From positions 1 through 7,086 of the forward strand of contig JACCTI010000302.1 in assembly GCA_013812515.1 (NCBI GenBank): 7,086 nucleotides of DNA. The letters run 5' to 3'. Position numbers and translations under genes: made by a program. This document shows, piece after piece, positions 6,918-7,086 of this stretch. The stretch comes from Chthoniobacterales bacterium (lineage in GTDB: Bacteria; Verrucomicrobiota; Verrucomicrobiia; Chthoniobacterales; UBA10450). Every line of letters begins with the position of its first letter. Positions within the stretch are counted from its first letter, which is position 1. Under the pieces are notes generated by a model, which did no database searches, was not told the DNA's origin, and worked only from the letters and a program-made list of their open reading frames with translations.

Positions 6918-7086
6918 ATGAACACCGTCTGGATCCTGGGCGATCAACTTTCATCCAGCACGCGGCGCTTGCCCAGACAAACCCGCGCGCGTCGCGCGTG
7001 CTGATGGTGGAATCGAAAGTGCGCGGCTCCACGCTGCGGTATCACAAGTTGAAGCTCGTGCTGGTTTACAGCGCCATGCGTCACTT
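6918..7086 (+). pseudogene. Cryptochrome/photolyase-related protein (DPRP family), 5' part, with a -1 frameshift
   Basis: The reading starts MNTVWILGDQLSS, the typical beginning of deoxyribodipyrimidine photolyase-related proteins (xxxLGDQLS). From about 6956 homology continues in another frame, HAALAQTNPRASRVLMVESKVRG, then TLRYHKLKLVLVYSAMRH up to the window edge. This matches the family's VLM.E, HH/YHK.K and FSAMRHF conserved stretch. In the original frame a TGA at 7002-7004 would stop the protein after 28 residues. One base therefore seems to be missing near 6954-6956 (or two extra). Family members bind FAD and, where characterised, an iron-sulphur cluster, and include bacterial (6-4) photolyases acting in light-dependent DNA repair. 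ATG 6918 is preferred, with AGGG (6904-6907) ten bases upstream; ATG 6909 is in the same frame. The rest of the gene lies outside the window. Confidence 0.75.

Noticed and set aside
6835..7032. A 65-codon minus-strand open frame over the repeat and photolyase start.
   Set aside because: It crosses the inverted repeat and is antisense to recognisable photolyase-family sequence.
1..7086. CRISPR array, tRNA, rRNA, toxin-antitoxin pair, retron or phage module.
   Set aside because: I looked for regular direct repeats, tRNA-like cloverleaf ends, paired small genes and phage or reverse transcriptase motifs and saw none; nothing supports an undescribed defence-type system here.

Overview
The window is GC-rich, gene-dense bacterial chromosome. 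There is no integrase, transposase, CRISPR array or tRNA, and I did not find a defence-type system. The gene content is a permease-sensor fusion, a System II cytochrome c assembly protein, a citrulline hydrolase and a photolyase-related protein, together with GTTGTAGCCGGGGG-type palindromic intergenic repeats. I infer a soil-type Verrucomicrobiota bacterium (Chthoniobacterales-like). That assignment comes from general recognition, not from a search.

Layout. Positions 2108 to 1 (minus strand) form one uninterrupted reading frame of 702 codons that runs off the left edge: an AI-2E family (PerM/YdiK-like) permease fused to a B12-binding-like cytoplasmic region and then to a GAF domain. All other genes are on the plus strand. 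At 2277-3354 lies a membrane-anchored SGNH/GDSL hydrolase split by a +1 frameshift near 3054. At 3547-5262 lies a CcsA/ResC-type cytochrome c biogenesis protein with a signal peptide and a WWD haem-handling motif; a good sigma70-like promoter sits immediately before its TTG start. An intergenic region of about 230 bp holds a possible 147-bp palindromic element. At 5496-6455 lies a CtlX-type citrulline hydrolase with an intact Cys/His/Glu set. A 48-residue Lys/Ser-rich protein with a CWPGYEP...GSC tail follows at 6497-6643. Next comes a roughly 108-bp nested inverted-repeat element. From 6918 to the right edge is the start of a cryptochrome/photolyase-related (DPRP) gene with a -1 frameshift near 6956.

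The plus-strand genes are co-oriented but have mostly non-trivial gaps and unrelated functions, so they look like neighbours rather than one operon. Only ctlX and the small basic protein are close (about 32-41 bp). The two frameshifts, one gaining and one losing a base, sit in otherwise well-conserved genes. They may be assembly or sequencing indels rather than real inactivation.
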